Source: Streptomyces sp. NBC_01241 | GTDB lineage: Bacteria > Actinomycetota > Actinomycetes > Streptomycetales > Streptomycetaceae | Assembly: GCF_041435435.1 (NCBI RefSeq) | Contig: NZ_CP108494.1 | Coordinates: forward strand, 8,094,501-8,158,500 | Length of the DNA: 64,000 nt | Direction of reading: 5' to 3' | In this document: in pieces, positions 53,059-62,820 of the stretch | Position numbering within the stretch: the first letter of the stretch is position 1 | Layout: every line of letters starts with the position of its first letter | Translations under genes and position numbers: made by a program | Notes under the pieces: generated by a model | The model's database searches: none | The model's input: the letters and a program-made list of their open reading frames with translations, nothing else | What the model was told of the DNA's origin: nothing

Positions 53059-53685
53059 CCGTACGCGACGTAGCAGGGGTGCTGGCGAGGGCTGACTCAA
53101 GGTCTTCAGCGTGACCTCCGAGGATGGCGCTGTAGCACTCTGCGGCTGGGCGGAGGCCGACGTCGGCTTCCAGAGCGTCAGATGGCTGTGTAGCCCTCAA
53201 CGAATTTCGTTTGTCGATGAGTTCGGACGTCACCCGAGGGCCAGTGTGACTGTGAATGTCGGTGAGTTTCGATGTCACTCAGGTGCGCGAATACTGCTCC
53301 ATCCCGGGCGACGGGGCCGTACGGACAGGAAGGACGGCTGGCTGTGGGCCTTGTCATAGCGACGTGGTTCAACCAGTCGGGCTGCCTCTATGGCCGGCGG
53401 TGGTGTCCGGAATCCGGTGTAAAGGGACGGGCGCGGTTCCGGCTTCATGGTGATGTGGGGCGATGGCACTGACATTCTGCGGCTGGTGCCGCTTGCAACA
53501 CGTCTCTTGGTGTGGCACTCAACCGCGAGACGCGCGTAACTCGTGCGCGGGGTGTAGCGGCAGAGGTGGAGGACCGTCCGGTCTTTCCGGCTCGCGTGAC
53601 GCGGCGGCGCGGCTTTACGAGCCTGTTTCGGGCGCACGGAGAGGCACCCGCCTGGTCGCGGTACTGGTGGCGCTTGCCCGGGCTG

Positions 53686-54266
53686 TCACGGGGGGAACCG
53701 CTCCGGGCGGAAGTCCGCAAGCATCTCATCTCTCTTCCCGCTGAGGATCTCCGAAGCAAGAAGCCGGCCGATGACCGGCCCGAGCGTGATGCCGCTGTGG
53801 GAAACGGCCTCGTAGTAACCCGGCACGGACGGCACCGCTCCCACCGAGGGGAATCCGTCGGCTGGGATGGGCCGGTCGGCTACCCGTGTCTGTGCGACGC
53901 GGGAGTTGCCGAGCTCGGGAACGACGTGCCGCGCCGATTCGTGGAGCCGCCGTGCGAGTTGCGCTGGATCTTCGCCTGTGTCGATGAGTGCGTCGATCTC
54001 GCGGCTGTGGAGGACCACCGAAGCGTCTCCGTCAGGACGGATCTCGATGTGAGGCGCGTGCATGGCCCGGTGAACCGGGACCTGAGCACAGCCGATCCGG
54101 GTGACGACGCCGGGTTCCCGGCGCATCGGCAAGTGCCGTGCGATGAGCCCGGCGATGTGGGAGGCGCTGGGGCCTGCTGCGTTCACGACGATGTTGACGT
54201 CGAGACAGCTCCCATCGGATAGCGCAACTGTCCGGATACTCCCGTCGTGAAGTTCCCCCACGATCA
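53686..54266 (-). pseudogene. C-terminal fragment of an FAD-dependent (D-amino-acid-oxidase-type) oxidoreductase
   Basis: About 193 codons read DVNIVVNAAGPSASHIAGLI, PHIEIRPDGDASVVLHSREI and PGYYEAVSHSGITLGPVIGR. These are the late flavin-binding and C-terminal motifs of DAO/glycine-oxidase-like enzymes. The N-terminal FAD-binding half is absent; the frame is cut exactly where the IS3 element begins at 54267. The gene is therefore inactivated by insertion, and the 5' part is not found on the other side of the IS cluster within the window. Confidence 0.8.
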
Positions 54267-54280
54267 TGGACAGCGAATGT

Positions 54281-55126
54281 TTACGCTGCGTGGGTGAGAT
54301 CTTGGGCCGCCAGGGCCCTGGTCTCGATCGGGGTGACGTAGCCGTAGACCGGATGCTTGCGCAGACGGGTTCGGTTGTATTCGACCTCGATAAAGCGGAA
54401 GACGTCCGCGCGAGCAGCCTCGTGGGACTCCCAGACGGTGGTCCCGATCTCCGCTTTCAGCAAACCGAAAAAGCTTTCAGCCGCGGCGTTATCGTAACAT
54501 GACCCGGTTCGTCCCATGCTCTGGCTCAGCTTCAACTCCCGTATCAGCTTGCGGTATTCACTCGACGTGTACTCCGATCCGCGATCCGAGTGTGCGATGC
54601 AGTCCTCCCTCAGGGCGCCGCGGCCGGCGGCCATCTTCAGGGCGCCGACAACAAGTTCGGCGCGATGGTGGTCGGCCATCGCGTACCCGATCACCTCGCG
54701 GGTCGCCAGATCGATGACCGTCGCCAGATACCACCAGCCGGCGAGTGTGGGCAGATATGTGATGTCCGAGACCAGTTTCGTGCCGGGCTCGGCGGCGGTG
54801 AAGTCCCTCCCGACCAGGTCCGGCGACGGGGCCGCCTTGGTGTCGGCCTTGGTCAGGCTGCGGCGCTTGCGGCGGGTGATCCCGCGGATGTCGCGCTCGC
54901 GCATGATCCGCTCGACCTTCTTCCGATTGATCCGCCTGCCCCCGCGTCGCAGTTTCGCGGTCACCCGCGGGGCCCCGTAAGCCCCACGGGAATCGGCGTG
55001 GATCTGCCGGATCTCCCCGGCGAGCTCGTCCTCGGCCGCCTGGCGCACCTCGGCGGCGGGCCGCGCGGCAAGCCAGACGTAATACGCCGATCGCGCCACC
55101 TTCAACGCCCGGCACAGCAGACTCAC
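54281..55126 (-). CDS. IS3-family transposase orfB (DDE integrase domain)
   Basis: The frame is open from about 55186 (AARYRFIDAEKASEDNPGGY) although the first usual start gives 281 residues at 55126. The helical HTH_21 region (ADSRGAYGAPRVTAKLRRGG) precedes the rve core: KLVSDITYLPTLAGWWYLAT, IAHSDRGSEYTSSEYRKL and CYDNAAAESFFGLLKAE contain the D, D and E. It is normally made as an OrfAB fusion by a -1 frameshift. A GGGAAAAG slippery sequence lies near 55224-55231 in the end of orfA. Confidence 0.93.
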   Translation of the reverse strand: MSLLCRALKVARSAYYVWLAARPAAEVRQAAEDELAGEIRQIHADSRGAYGAPRVTAKLRRGGRRINRKKVERIMRERDIRGITRRKRRSLTKADTKAAPSPDLVGRDFTAAEPGTKLVSDITYLPTLAGWWYLATVIDLATREVIGYAMADHHRAELVVGALKMAAGRGALREDCIAHSDRGSEYTSSEYRKLIRELKLSQSMGRTGSCYDNAAAESFFGLLKAEIGTTVWESHEAARADVFRFIEVEYNRTRLRKHPVYGYVTPIETRALAAQDLTHAA

Positions 55127-55188
55127 GCCGTAGCCGCCGGGATTGTCCTCGGATGCCTTCTCCGCGTCGATGAACCGGTAGCGCGCGG

Positions 55189-55494
55189 CTACTTCGTCTT
55201 CTGCCGCGCGAAGAAGGCGGTCGCTTTTCCCAGCACCTCGATCGTCTGTTCCTGCTCGCGGACCTTGCGTCGCAGCCGGACCAGTTCCTCACGCTCCGCG
55301 GTGGTCAACACCCCGGCCGGCCCCTCGCCCCGGTCGATCGCGGCCTGCTTCACCCAGCCCCGCAGCCCTTCGGAGCTCACCCCGAGCTCACGGGCCACCT
55401 CCGTCACCGTCCGCCCGGAGGAGCGGACCAGCCCGACCGCGTCCCGCTTGAACTCGGCCGTGTACCGCTTGCTCGTATTGCTCTTCTTGCTCAC
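55189..55494 (-). CDS. IS3-family transposase orfA
   Basis: 101 residues. The helix-turn-helix is YTAEFKRDAVGLVRSSGRT with VTEVARELGVSSEGLRGWVK, followed by a leucine-zipper-like coil (EELVRLRRKVREQEQTIEVL). It binds the terminal repeats. An AAAAG slippery stretch near its 3' end allows frameshifting into orfB. The gene appears intact. Confidence 0.93.
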   Translation of the reverse strand: MSKKSNTSKRYTAEFKRDAVGLVRSSGRTVTEVARELGVSSEGLRGWVKQAAIDRGEGPAGVLTTAEREELVRLRRKVREQEQTIEVLGKATAFFARQKTK

Positions 55495-55545
55495 TACCTG
55501 GATCTGCTTCCTCCGGAACCTGTCGTCCCAGTATCAGGCTGTCCA

Positions 55546-55979
55546 GCTCCAGGGTGGAACTTCAGGGGTCCGTGGTCGCGGAGTTTCTCTTCTTTGGGGC
55601 GTTGGCGACGCAGGAGCGCCTGGTTGTGTGCCCACCAGGGTTCGTACTCCCCGTTCTCCTTCCGGCCGCGTCCAATCTCCCGGTAGACCGTCGAAACGCT
55701 CTTGCCGATCTCGGCGGCGATGACGACCGGGCTCCGCCCGGCGCGCAGACCGTCGGCGATGGCGATCCGGTCGTCCTGGGTCAGGAAGCGTGGCGAGATG
55801 GGAGGGTCAGGAATGATCATGCTTCCAGCATCGATGAACCAGTTGGACCCGCAGCTCACCGATACGCCCACTTGGCGGGCGGCCGCTGCCCCCTTCAGGC
55901 CCTTGCGCCGCAGCTCGAAGTACCGCCGTCTGGCCGACGACGGCATGCGATTGGCTCCTCCACGAGGCATGCGAACCAT
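55546..55979 (-). pseudogene. N-terminal fragment of an IS30-family transposase
   Basis: About 140 codons from MVRMPRGGANRMPSSARRRY through GAAAARQVGVSVSCGSNWFI to FLTQDDRIAIADGLRAG and IGKSVSTVYREIGRGR. These are the two N-terminal helix-turn-helix regions of actinobacterial IS30 transposases. The DDE domain is missing. The frame is cut by the right end of the IS3 element at 55545. Confidence 0.85.
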
Positions 55980-56016
55980 CTCCCCTTGGATGTTCGCAAC
56001 CACCGATCGAATTCAA

Positions 56017-56766
56017 GGCGTGTATCCGGTCGTCTTCATCGACTGCGTGAACGTGAAGGTCAGGGATGGGCAGGTCGCCAACCGGCCCGTCTACATGGCC
56101 TTGGCCGTGACGGCGGAGGGGCATCGGGACATCCTGGGCCTGTGGGTCGGCGACGGCGGCGAGGGCGCCAAGTACTGGCTGCAGGTCCTTACCGAGATCA
56201 AGAACCGGGGCGCCCGTGATGTGCTGATGCTGGTCTGCGACGGCCTGACCGGTCTTCCGGACGCGGTCAACACGGTCTGGCCTGCGACGATCGTGCAAAC
56301 GTGCGTGGTTCACCTCCTGCGGAACAGCTTCCGTTACGCGGCCAGGCAGGACTGGGAGAAGATCGCGAAGGCGCTCAAGCCCATCTACACCGCGCCGACC
56401 GAGGACGCCGCCCTGGAACGCTTCATGGAGTTCAATGAGGCCTGGGGAAGGAAATACCCGGCGATCGTGCGGCTGTGGGAAAGCGCCTGGGCGGAGTTCG
56501 TCCCCTTCCTCCAGTTCGATATTGAGATCCGGAAAATCGTGTGCACCACCAACGCAATCGAGTCCGTCAACGCCCGTATCCGCAAGGCCGTGAGGGCCCG
56601 CGGGCACTTCCCCACTGAACAGGCCGCGCTCAAGTGCGTCTACCTCGCGGTGATGAGCCTGGACCCCAAGGGCACCGGAAGCAAGCGCTGGACCATGCGC
56701 TGGAAAGCCGCACTCCAAGCCTTCGACATCACCTTCGACGGCCGGCTCACTGCCGGACGCCGGTAG
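56017..56766 (+). pseudogene. C-terminal fragment of an IS256-family (mutator) transposase
   Basis: 250 codons from GVYPVVFIDCVNVKVRDGQV to the native stop. The transposase core is visible: ANRPVYMALAVTAEGHRDIL, DVLMLVCDGLTGLPDAVNTV, QTCVVHLLRNSFRYAARQDW and TNAIESVNARIRKAVRARGH with the last acidic residue. About 150 N-terminal residues are missing at the junction with the IS30 fragment. The right end of the IS256 element seems to reach about 56805. Confidence 0.88.
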
Positions 56767-57535
56767 AAACAATCAACCGAGTCCCACCGTTCGCTGTACA
56801 GACCCTGCCTCCTCGCTGGTTCTTCCTATGTCCTGAAGACAACTGGGGAGGTTGGTTAATACGAACGGGACAGTGGAGGAGAGGGTCCGAACGAGTGACG
56901 CGGGGACTCGTGGGGCGGTCGGTAAAGTCGTGGATCAGTGCGGATGCGTTGACGGGCTCCGGCTGCCCGTCGAGGCCATGGGCCTCAGCGCTCAGGAGCT
57001 TGGCGCGCAGCGTCGGGGACCTCACGTCGGCGAACGGCAGCCACCGGGCGCCGGAGACCTCCTCGTCCTGCAGCGCGAGCAGCGGCGGTTGCCCTGTGAC
57101 GAGGTAGAACGCGAAGCGGAAGTCGATGTGCTGGTGGGCGGGCTCGCCCTTGGCCGGGTTGGCGTCGATGTCGTGGACGTCGATGTCGATCGGAGCACCG
57201 AGGACCTGTGGGGTCAGGCACAGGTCCTCGGGGCGGAGCCCGGTTTCCTCGCACACTTCCCGCAGGGCCGCAGCCAGAAGGGTCCGGTCATCCTCGACGT
57301 GGCCACCTGGAGCGAGTAGCTTCCGCGATGCCTTGTGGCCGATGTGCAGGACGCGTCGATCACGGTCGATCACCGCGGCGCTGCACGTGATGTGTCCGGG
57401 GAACGTTGCGCGGCTGGTGGGTTCGGCCTCGGAGTCGAGCGCGGCGACGAGCGGCTCGAGTTGCTCCCGCTCTGCGGGGTGGTGCTCCAGGTATTCCTTG
57501 AGGAGGTTGCGGATGTCGGATCGGGCGGGCGGCAT
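56747..57535 (-). CDS. NUDIX hydrolase with a C-terminal tail altered by IS256
   Basis: 262 residues from MPPARSDIRNLLKEYLEHHP. The NUDIX box is GGHVEDDRTLLAAALREVCE followed by ETGL (about residues 75-98), canonical for magnesium-dependent hydrolysis of nucleoside diphosphate derivatives. The core domain ends near residue 200 (LIHDFTD). The remaining residues run into the IS256 right end and probably are not native. An ATG five codons upstream is an alternative. It lies downstream of the MFS/ABC pair in the same orientation, 113 bases away, and may be co-transcribed. Confidence 0.85.
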   Translation of the reverse strand: MPPARSDIRNLLKEYLEHHPAEREQLEPLVAALDSEAEPTSRATFPGHITCSAAVIDRDRRVLHIGHKASRKLLAPGGHVEDDRTLLAAALREVCEETGLRPEDLCLTPQVLGAPIDIDVHDIDANPAKGEPAHQHIDFRFAFYLVTGQPPLLALQDEEVSGARWLPFADVRSPTLRAKLLSAEAHGLDGQPEPVNASALIHDFTDRPTSPRVTRSDPLLHCPVRINQPPQLSSGHRKNQRGGRVCTANGGTRLIVSTGVRQ

Positions 57536-57648
57536 GGCGGCACCTTTCATGTGGCGGATGCAGGCTCCGACGGGCTCGGTGGGAGACGGGCGGTGGGGGT
57601 CGCTGCGCGGAATGGCGATGGTGATGCGATCTGATGCTGGGCGGGGCA

Positions 57649-58923
57649 TCAGGCGGCGCCTCGGACGGCGTCGGGTGCGCGGGCGCCGGCGGTGTGCAGG
57701 ACACGCACCGGTGAGCACCACAGGATTACGAACGGTGCACAGAGCAGGCAGGAGATCGCGCCGAGGGTGGGGCGCAGTCCGACGAGGGTGCCGAATGCCC
57801 CGGCGAGGAGCGCGGCGAGGGGGCGCAGGCCGAAGGCGAGCCATGCACCGGTTGCCTGGGCGCGGCCCTGCAGATGGTCGGGGCAGAGCTCTTGGCGGAC
57901 GCTGCGCTGCAGTCCGCCGTGTGCAACGGCGGCACAGGTCTGGATGAGCATTCCGGCGCCGATGGCGATCTGTCCGGTGGCGCCGGGGCCGACGATGAGC
58001 AGGGGTATCTGGGCGGCTGGGTTGAGGGCCAGGGCGGTGAGCATGACGGGCCCGGCTCCCCAGCGTCGCTCCAGGGGTCTCCACAGGACGGCACCGAGGA
58101 ACCCGCCGACCCCGCCGACCCCCATGACGATGCCGAGCACAGCGGGACTCCAGTCCAATTCACGCAAAAGGTACAGAGACCAGAGTGCTGAGCTGGCGGC
58201 GAGGGCGAAGGACGTGGTGGCGTTGGACAGAACGATGGACCGAACGAGGGGCGCTCTGAGGGTGTAGTCGAGGCCTTCGCGGATCTCCGTCCACTGGCTG
58301 GTGCCCGCGGGCCGAGGCGCCGGTTCGGGTTCAGGGTTGCGGATGCGGAGCAGGCAGAAGGCGCAGATCAGGTAGGAGACCGCGTCCAGTGCGATCGCGC
58401 GGGCGGCGCCCAGCAGGGTGACCAGGAGGCCGCCCAGGTTGTTCCCGGCCAGGTCGGCGAGCGAGTTGGTCGCGCCGAGTTTGGAGTTTCCTTCCTTGAG
58501 CTGCTCCCCGCGCAGCAGTGTCGGGAGGTAGCTGATCGAGGCGTTGCTGCCGATCACCTGGAACGCGGAGACGAGGAACGCGACCGCGTACAGCTGTCCC
58601 AGGGTGATCTCGGCGACCAAGTGGGCGAGGGGGATGCTGGTCAGGGTGACGGCGCACAGGACATCGCAGCTGATGATGATCGGCCGCTTGCGGTAGCGGT
58701 CGGCGAGGACGCCGGCGTGGAGGGAAAGCAGCAGCGGGGGCAGCTTCCCCGCGACGGCGATTAGTGCCACGTGCATGGTCGAGGCGTGCAGGTCCACCAC
58801 GGCGATGACCGAGATGCCGATGGTGGTGATTCCGAAACCGGCAACCGTGACGGCCTGCCCACCCCAGTAGCGTCGGAAGTCCGCGTGCCGCCACAGGCTG
58901 GCAGCGGGAGCAGCGGCGTTCAC
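57649..58923 (-). CDS. MFS transporter (MFS_3-type exporter)
   Basis: 424 residues with about 12 hydrophobic segments. LHAGVLADRYRKRPIIISCD is the typical A-motif loop between helices 2 and 3 of the MFS_3/enterobactin-exporter group. The central loop holds RNPEPEPAPRPAGTSQWTEI. It should be a proton-driven exporter of a small molecule; the substrate is unknown. The ATG overlaps the stop of the upstream ABC transporter gene by four bases, so the two are coupled. Confidence 0.88.
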   Translation of the reverse strand: MNAAAPAASLWRHADFRRYWGGQAVTVAGFGITTIGISVIAVVDLHASTMHVALIAVAGKLPPLLLSLHAGVLADRYRKRPIIISCDVLCAVTLTSIPLAHLVAEITLGQLYAVAFLVSAFQVIGSNASISYLPTLLRGEQLKEGNSKLGATNSLADLAGNNLGGLLVTLLGAARAIALDAVSYLICAFCLLRIRNPEPEPAPRPAGTSQWTEIREGLDYTLRAPLVRSIVLSNATTSFALAASSALWSLYLLRELDWSPAVLGIVMGVGGVGGFLGAVLWRPLERRWGAGPVMLTALALNPAAQIPLLIVGPGATGQIAIGAGMLIQTCAAVAHGGLQRSVRQELCPDHLQGRAQATGAWLAFGLRPLAALLAGAFGTLVGLRPTLGAISCLLCAPFVILWCSPVRVLHTAGARAPDAVRGAA

Positions 58924-60959
58924 TGCGGGCCGCCCTTCACCGGGTTCGGTGCCGGGGCGTGCCCGTGCTGCGAGGGAACGGCAGGCGCGGTGGCCCCGTA
59001 TTGGGCGGCCTGGGCGGTGAACATCGACCGGTAGATGCCGTCAGGCCGGGCCATGAGCTGCTCGTGGGTGCCTTCTTCGGCTACTCGGCCCTGGTCGAGG
59101 ACGTAAATGCGGTCGGCGTTGGCCGTGGCTGCGAGGCGGTGTGTCACGAGTACGACCGCGTGGCCTTCTTCCGCGAGTGACCACAGGCCTTCGAACGCGG
59201 CGATCTCCGCGTGCGGGTCGAGCGCCGAGGTCGGCTCGTCGACCAGGAGGAAGGGGGCCCCTCGGTACAGGCTTCGCGCCGTGCCGAGTTTCTGCCACTG
59301 CCCGCCCGACAGTTGGACACCGCGCTCGTAGCCCTTGTAGACGATGGAGTCCCAGCCGTGGCGCAAGCCCTCGATCAGCTTGAGGACGCCGACTGATAGC
59401 GCGGCGGACTTCACCCGGTCCATGTCGCGGCCGCGGTCGCCGGCGCCGATCGCCACGTTCGCGGCCGCGGTCATCTCCCAGCGAGGGAAGTCCTGCGCGA
59501 GCAGCCCCACCATGGCGAAGATGTCGGCCCGGTTGGCGTCGCGGAGCTCGACCTGGTCGCTGCCGTCGGCGTCCTGCCACCACACGTTGCCGTCGCGGGG
59601 CAGTAGCAGTCCGGACAGCACCTTGGTCAGGGTTGTCTTGCCGGACCCGTTCGCGCCGACCAACGCGGTCACCTCGCCGCGGCGCACCCTCAAGCTGACG
59701 TTCTGCAACGCGGGGGAGTCGGCCCCGGGGTAGGTGTACGACACGTTGTCCACGCGGACCTGATGGGTGCGTGCCGGCAGCGGAGTGCCGATGGTGGGGA
59801 TGGCGTTCTCGGTGGCCAGGGCGATGGCGCCTTCGGTGTCGGTGAGGAACAGCAGCTCCTCGTAGAGCCGGTTGACCCGCTGGACCAACGAGGTCAACCG
59901 GGCGGTCGATGCGCGGATCGCGAGGACCGCGGTGCCGCCGACAGCGAGCGGCAGTGAGCCGTCGGCCATCAGCCACCACAGAACTCCGTAGCAGGCCAAC
60001 GACGCGATGCCCGCAAACCCGCCGGCGACCAGGTCTGTGGAGGCCTGCGCGCGGGCCAGGCGCCGCTGCTCCGCCTCGGTCTGGCGGGACATCTCCTCGT
60101 AGCTGGACAGCAGCTTGGTGCCGGCGCCGTGCACGCGAATCTCTCCTTGCGCGTGCGGGCGGGTCAGAAAGCCCAGGAGCGAGGCGATGGCCCGCCGGTG
60201 ATCGATCCAGTGCAGCTTCGAGATGTACTCGCGGCGTGCGGAGCTGACCGCGCCCCACCCCTTGGGCAGGGCGATCACCAGCAGCATCGGCAGCAGCATC
60301 CAGTGCAGCGACGCCAATACGGCCGCGGCAGCCACCATCGCGATGAGGACGTTGCCGACCCCTACCGACAGCATCAGCATGCTGCGGGCCGAGTCCGTGC
60401 CGAACCGGCCCGCCTCCAGCACACGTTGCACCTCGGGACGCTCGGTCGCCTCCAGCTCGACCCGGGTGACGGCCGCGTAGTAGCGCGCGGAGACCGCCCG
60501 CTCCACCTGTGGCTCCAGCCGTCCGGACATCGCCGTCGACCACGCCATCAGCAACGCCGCGATCACCGCGGTCGCCGCCAGCACTGTCAGGGACGGCAGG
60601 GCTTCGCGCAGCTTGTCCGCCGTCGGGCCCTCCGCGAACAGATTCGTGAGCACGCTGTTGACCGCAACCAGTCCCCACGCCGCGGTCACTCCTTGCCCGA
60701 GCTGCGCGGCCACCACGCCTGCCATCGCCCGCCGATCCGTCTGCCAGCCGGTACGGAGCACCAGGGCGACCATGCGCGGCAACGCGGCCGCCATGTGCCG
60801 GAACGAGAGCCTGGTCAGCGGGCCCTCGTGACGTACGTAGGACTGGTCGTAGCGCAGCCGTCCCCCGTATAGCTCGCGCTCCGCGTTCGAGATCGTGTCC
60901 TTCGCCGGCGTGGTCTTTGCGTCCTGGGGGGTATTGCGGCGTGGGCCGGTGCGTGTCAA
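58920..60959 (-). CDS. ABC transporter with fused membrane and ATPase domains (exporter half-transporter)
   Basis: 679 residues. The start is TTG, chosen because AAGGAG lies eight bases before it. Residues about 80-360 hold six membrane helices. The ATPase domain has Walker A LVGANGSGKTTLTKVL, signature QLSGGQWQKLGTARSLYRGA and Walker B FLLVDEPTSALDP, then the H-loop VLVTHRLA. Two such subunits should form an exporter of a peptide or small molecule. The stop overlaps the MFS gene start (ATGA). Such ABC genes often sit in natural-product or RiPP clusters, but no biosynthetic gene is visible here. Bases 60960-61292 upstream contain no gene. Confidence 0.9.
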   Translation of the reverse strand: MTRTGPRRNTPQDAKTTPAKDTISNAERELYGGRLRYDQSYVRHEGPLTRLSFRHMAAALPRMVALVLRTGWQTDRRAMAGVVAAQLGQGVTAAWGLVAVNSVLTNLFAEGPTADKLREALPSLTVLAATAVIAALLMAWSTAMSGRLEPQVERAVSARYYAAVTRVELEATERPEVQRVLEAGRFGTDSARSMLMLSVGVGNVLIAMVAAAAVLASLHWMLLPMLLVIALPKGWGAVSSARREYISKLHWIDHRRAIASLLGFLTRPHAQGEIRVHGAGTKLLSSYEEMSRQTEAEQRRLARAQASTDLVAGGFAGIASLACYGVLWWLMADGSLPLAVGGTAVLAIRASTARLTSLVQRVNRLYEELLFLTDTEGAIALATENAIPTIGTPLPARTHQVRVDNVSYTYPGADSPALQNVSLRVRRGEVTALVGANGSGKTTLTKVLSGLLLPRDGNVWWQDADGSDQVELRDANRADIFAMVGLLAQDFPRWEMTAAANVAIGAGDRGRDMDRVKSAALSVGVLKLIEGLRHGWDSIVYKGYERGVQLSGGQWQKLGTARSLYRGAPFLLVDEPTSALDPHAEIAAFEGLWSLAEEGHAVVLVTHRLAATANADRIYVLDQGRVAEEGTHEQLMARPDGIYRSMFTAQAAQYGATAPAVPSQHGHAPAPNPVKGGPQ

Positions 60960-61292
60960 CGTCGCTCCTTCCTGACGGTCGTGGCGGCATCGTCGGGTTC
61001 AACGACCCCACCGAGTTTTCGAACACGTGTCTTTCGGCCGAGTTTCGAATCCCGGTTCCATGCGGCTGTTGAAAGGTGTGGGATGCATGGGCCCTTGTGC
61101 CGCAAGAGGCGTTCCATGAGTGGGTGTTGGCCGAAACGCCGTCGGTCGCAATGCGCAGGGGCGCGGTCCGGGGACGGGATCAGAGGGCGTGAGCCTTCGG
61201 TCTGCTCTGCGCATGGCTGACCGGACCGTGGCGCGAGGGGGCGCCACGCCCTACGAGGTGGGTCGGTTCAGTTCAGGAGGGTGGTCAGTTCG

Positions 61293-61930
61293 TCATGCCT
61301 CCCGGACACGGAAAGTCGCCGCCGGAAAAGGGCGTCCGTTGACCTGGAGGGCGATCGAATACGCACCCGGCGTGAGCTCCACAGTGGCAGTGGAGCGCAG
61401 CACGTGGTCCTTGGCGAGTGGCCGTTTCTCGCCCGGCTTGCCGGTGCTGCGCAGAAGGAAGTACACCTTCTCGCGCGGCTTGCCGGTCCGCGTCGTCGAA
61501 GAGATCACGAACATCACGTGCACCGGGACGGGCCGGGTGATGGTGAGAGTGGCGGAGAAGCTGAGCGTGTCGCCGTCGACGAGCTCGGTGCGCTCCAGGA
61601 CGAGAGGCGTCAGCTCGACCAGCGCGTCGGGCGCGTAACCGAGGAAGGCGTAGGCATCCGGCCGGCCCTTCTTCAACCTGCTCCGAAGGGCCTGCCTGGC
61701 GATGAACGCGAAGTGCTTGTCGGGAACGAGACCAGAGACCTTCCAGCGCTGAAGTGTGGCCAGCACCAGATCCGGCTGCGTCACGGACAGGTCGTGCAGA
61801 TGGTTGGCGACTGACGTGCGGACGTAGGTGCTGGAGTCGCCGTAGAGCTGCTCGAGGACAGGCAGCGCCACGTCGTCAGGCAGGGAGATGCGCGGGGCAC
61901 AGGGCAGCAGAGGGCGGGTGGCCTCGGTCA
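61293..61930 (-). pseudogene. 3' part of a DNA alkylation repair (AlkD-like) gene
   Basis: The frame TEATRPLLPCAPRISLPDDV, then YGDSSTYVRTSVANHLHDLS and a beta-rich C-terminal domain (TLSFSATLTITRPVPVHVMF, GAYSIALQVNGRPF), matches the second half of actinobacterial HEAT-repeat DNA alkylation repair proteins. A stop (TAA) occurs directly upstream where the sequence changes into an RHS fragment. About 170 N-terminal residues are missing, including most of the HEAT repeats that grip DNA, so function is lost. Confidence 0.75.
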
Positions 61931-62258
61931 GTGGCCTTTAGTTGGCGGCCGTAGCCGTCGTACGTGATACCTGATTCCAGGTAGGTGGCCTTGGTGCCGT
62001 CGTGGCTCTTCAGCGTGGCAATCGCGGTTGCATCGCCCTTGACGGGGGCGGAGCCGTACGCGCCTGCGTCGTAGGCGGTACGGACATCTGAGAGGACATC
62101 CTCTGCTCGGTCGGTCTTGGCGTCGCACGCCTTGGTGACCGTCTCCTTCCGAGTGAAGAGGTTGAGTAGGTTGGCGTCCGTCGCCTCCGGGTAAGTGGTG
62201 CGGGTGCACCGGTCATCAGCTGCGTCCGGATCTTGGTTCGCTGTGTCTGGGGCCCGCG
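61927..62258 (-). pseudogene. Internal fragment of a second RHS/YD-repeat protein
   Basis: About 110 codons read APDTANQDPDAADDRCTRTT, then LLNLFTRKETVTKACDAKTD, RAEDVLSDVRTAYDAGAYGS and YLESGITYDGYGRQLKATD. This is typical of the linker between YD repeats in Streptomyces RHS proteins. Both ends are cut, by the alkylation repair fragment on one side and an ISL3 fragment on the other. It is not part of the intact RHS gene at 44042-50323, so it records another RHS locus. Confidence 0.7.
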
Positions 62259-62317
62259 TGTGTGGCGATCGTCGCGTGAGTGCTTTCGTCCGCCTCCATG
62301 ACGTGGGCGATGCGCAC

Positions 62318-62709
62318 GCCCTCCCCGCGCTGCCTCACCTCCTGGATCACGACCCGGCCCGGGAACCTGTTCGACAAGCGGCGTGAGCATCTGGGTGAAC
62401 TCATCGCGGCCTGCCCCGAGATGACCACCTTGGGCGGACTCGTGCACGACTTCGCCCAGCTCATGGGCGAGCGCCGCGGAGGCGACCTCGACGCCTGGAT
62501 CGCCGACGTCCGGAAGGCCCAGCTACCCCAGCCGGCACCCTTCCTCACCGGCCTCGAGCAAGACCACGACGCGGCCGTGGCGGGGCTCACGCTTCCGTAC
62601 AACAACGGTCCGACCGAGGGGTGTGAACGCCAAAACGAAGCTCATCGCGAGGCAGATGTACGGCAGAGCAGGATTCGACCTCCTCCGTCACCGCATCCTC
62701 CTTGGCTGA
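62318..62709 (+). pseudogene. C-terminal, frameshifted fragment of an ISL3-family transposase
   Basis: The frame reads LTSWITTRPGNLFDKRREHL, LGGLVHDFAQLMGERRGGDL and LTLPYNNGPTEG. After a one-base shift near 62621 it continues VNAKTKLIARQMYGRAGFDL and ends RHRILLG-stop at 62709. This is the end of an ISL3 transposase of a different subgroup from the intact one at 31734. The N-terminal two thirds are absent. The following 200 bases hold only IS-end-like and GH95-downstream sequence. Confidence 0.8.
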
Positions 62710-62820
62710 TTTCACCCTCCGTCACCACCGAATGCGAGACAGGGCCGAACGTTTTACAGTTCCGCCTGTCGGCGCTGATGGCGTGGTGTGTTCTGATAAC
62801 GGCCGACAGGATCCGGTGCA

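Larger units (their letters stand above)
54267..55545. mobile_element. IS3-family insertion sequence
   Basis: 1,279 bases. The left end starts TGGACAGC (54267-54274) and the right end finishes GCTGTCCA (55538-55545). orfA and orfB lie on the minus strand. No flanking target duplication is evident. The left flank is a cut oxidoreductase gene and the right flank a cut IS30 transposase, so this insertion or a later deletion removed DNA. Confidence 0.85.

Noticed and set aside
55702..56016. Upstream extension of the IS256 fragment as a complete transposase
   Set aside because: The extension is antisense to the IS30 fragment and lacks the IS256 N-terminal motifs, so the fragment is truncated.
61010..61060. 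tRNA-like TTCGAATCCC sequence as a tRNA gene or attachment site
   Set aside because: No acceptor, D or anticodon stems can be formed around it.
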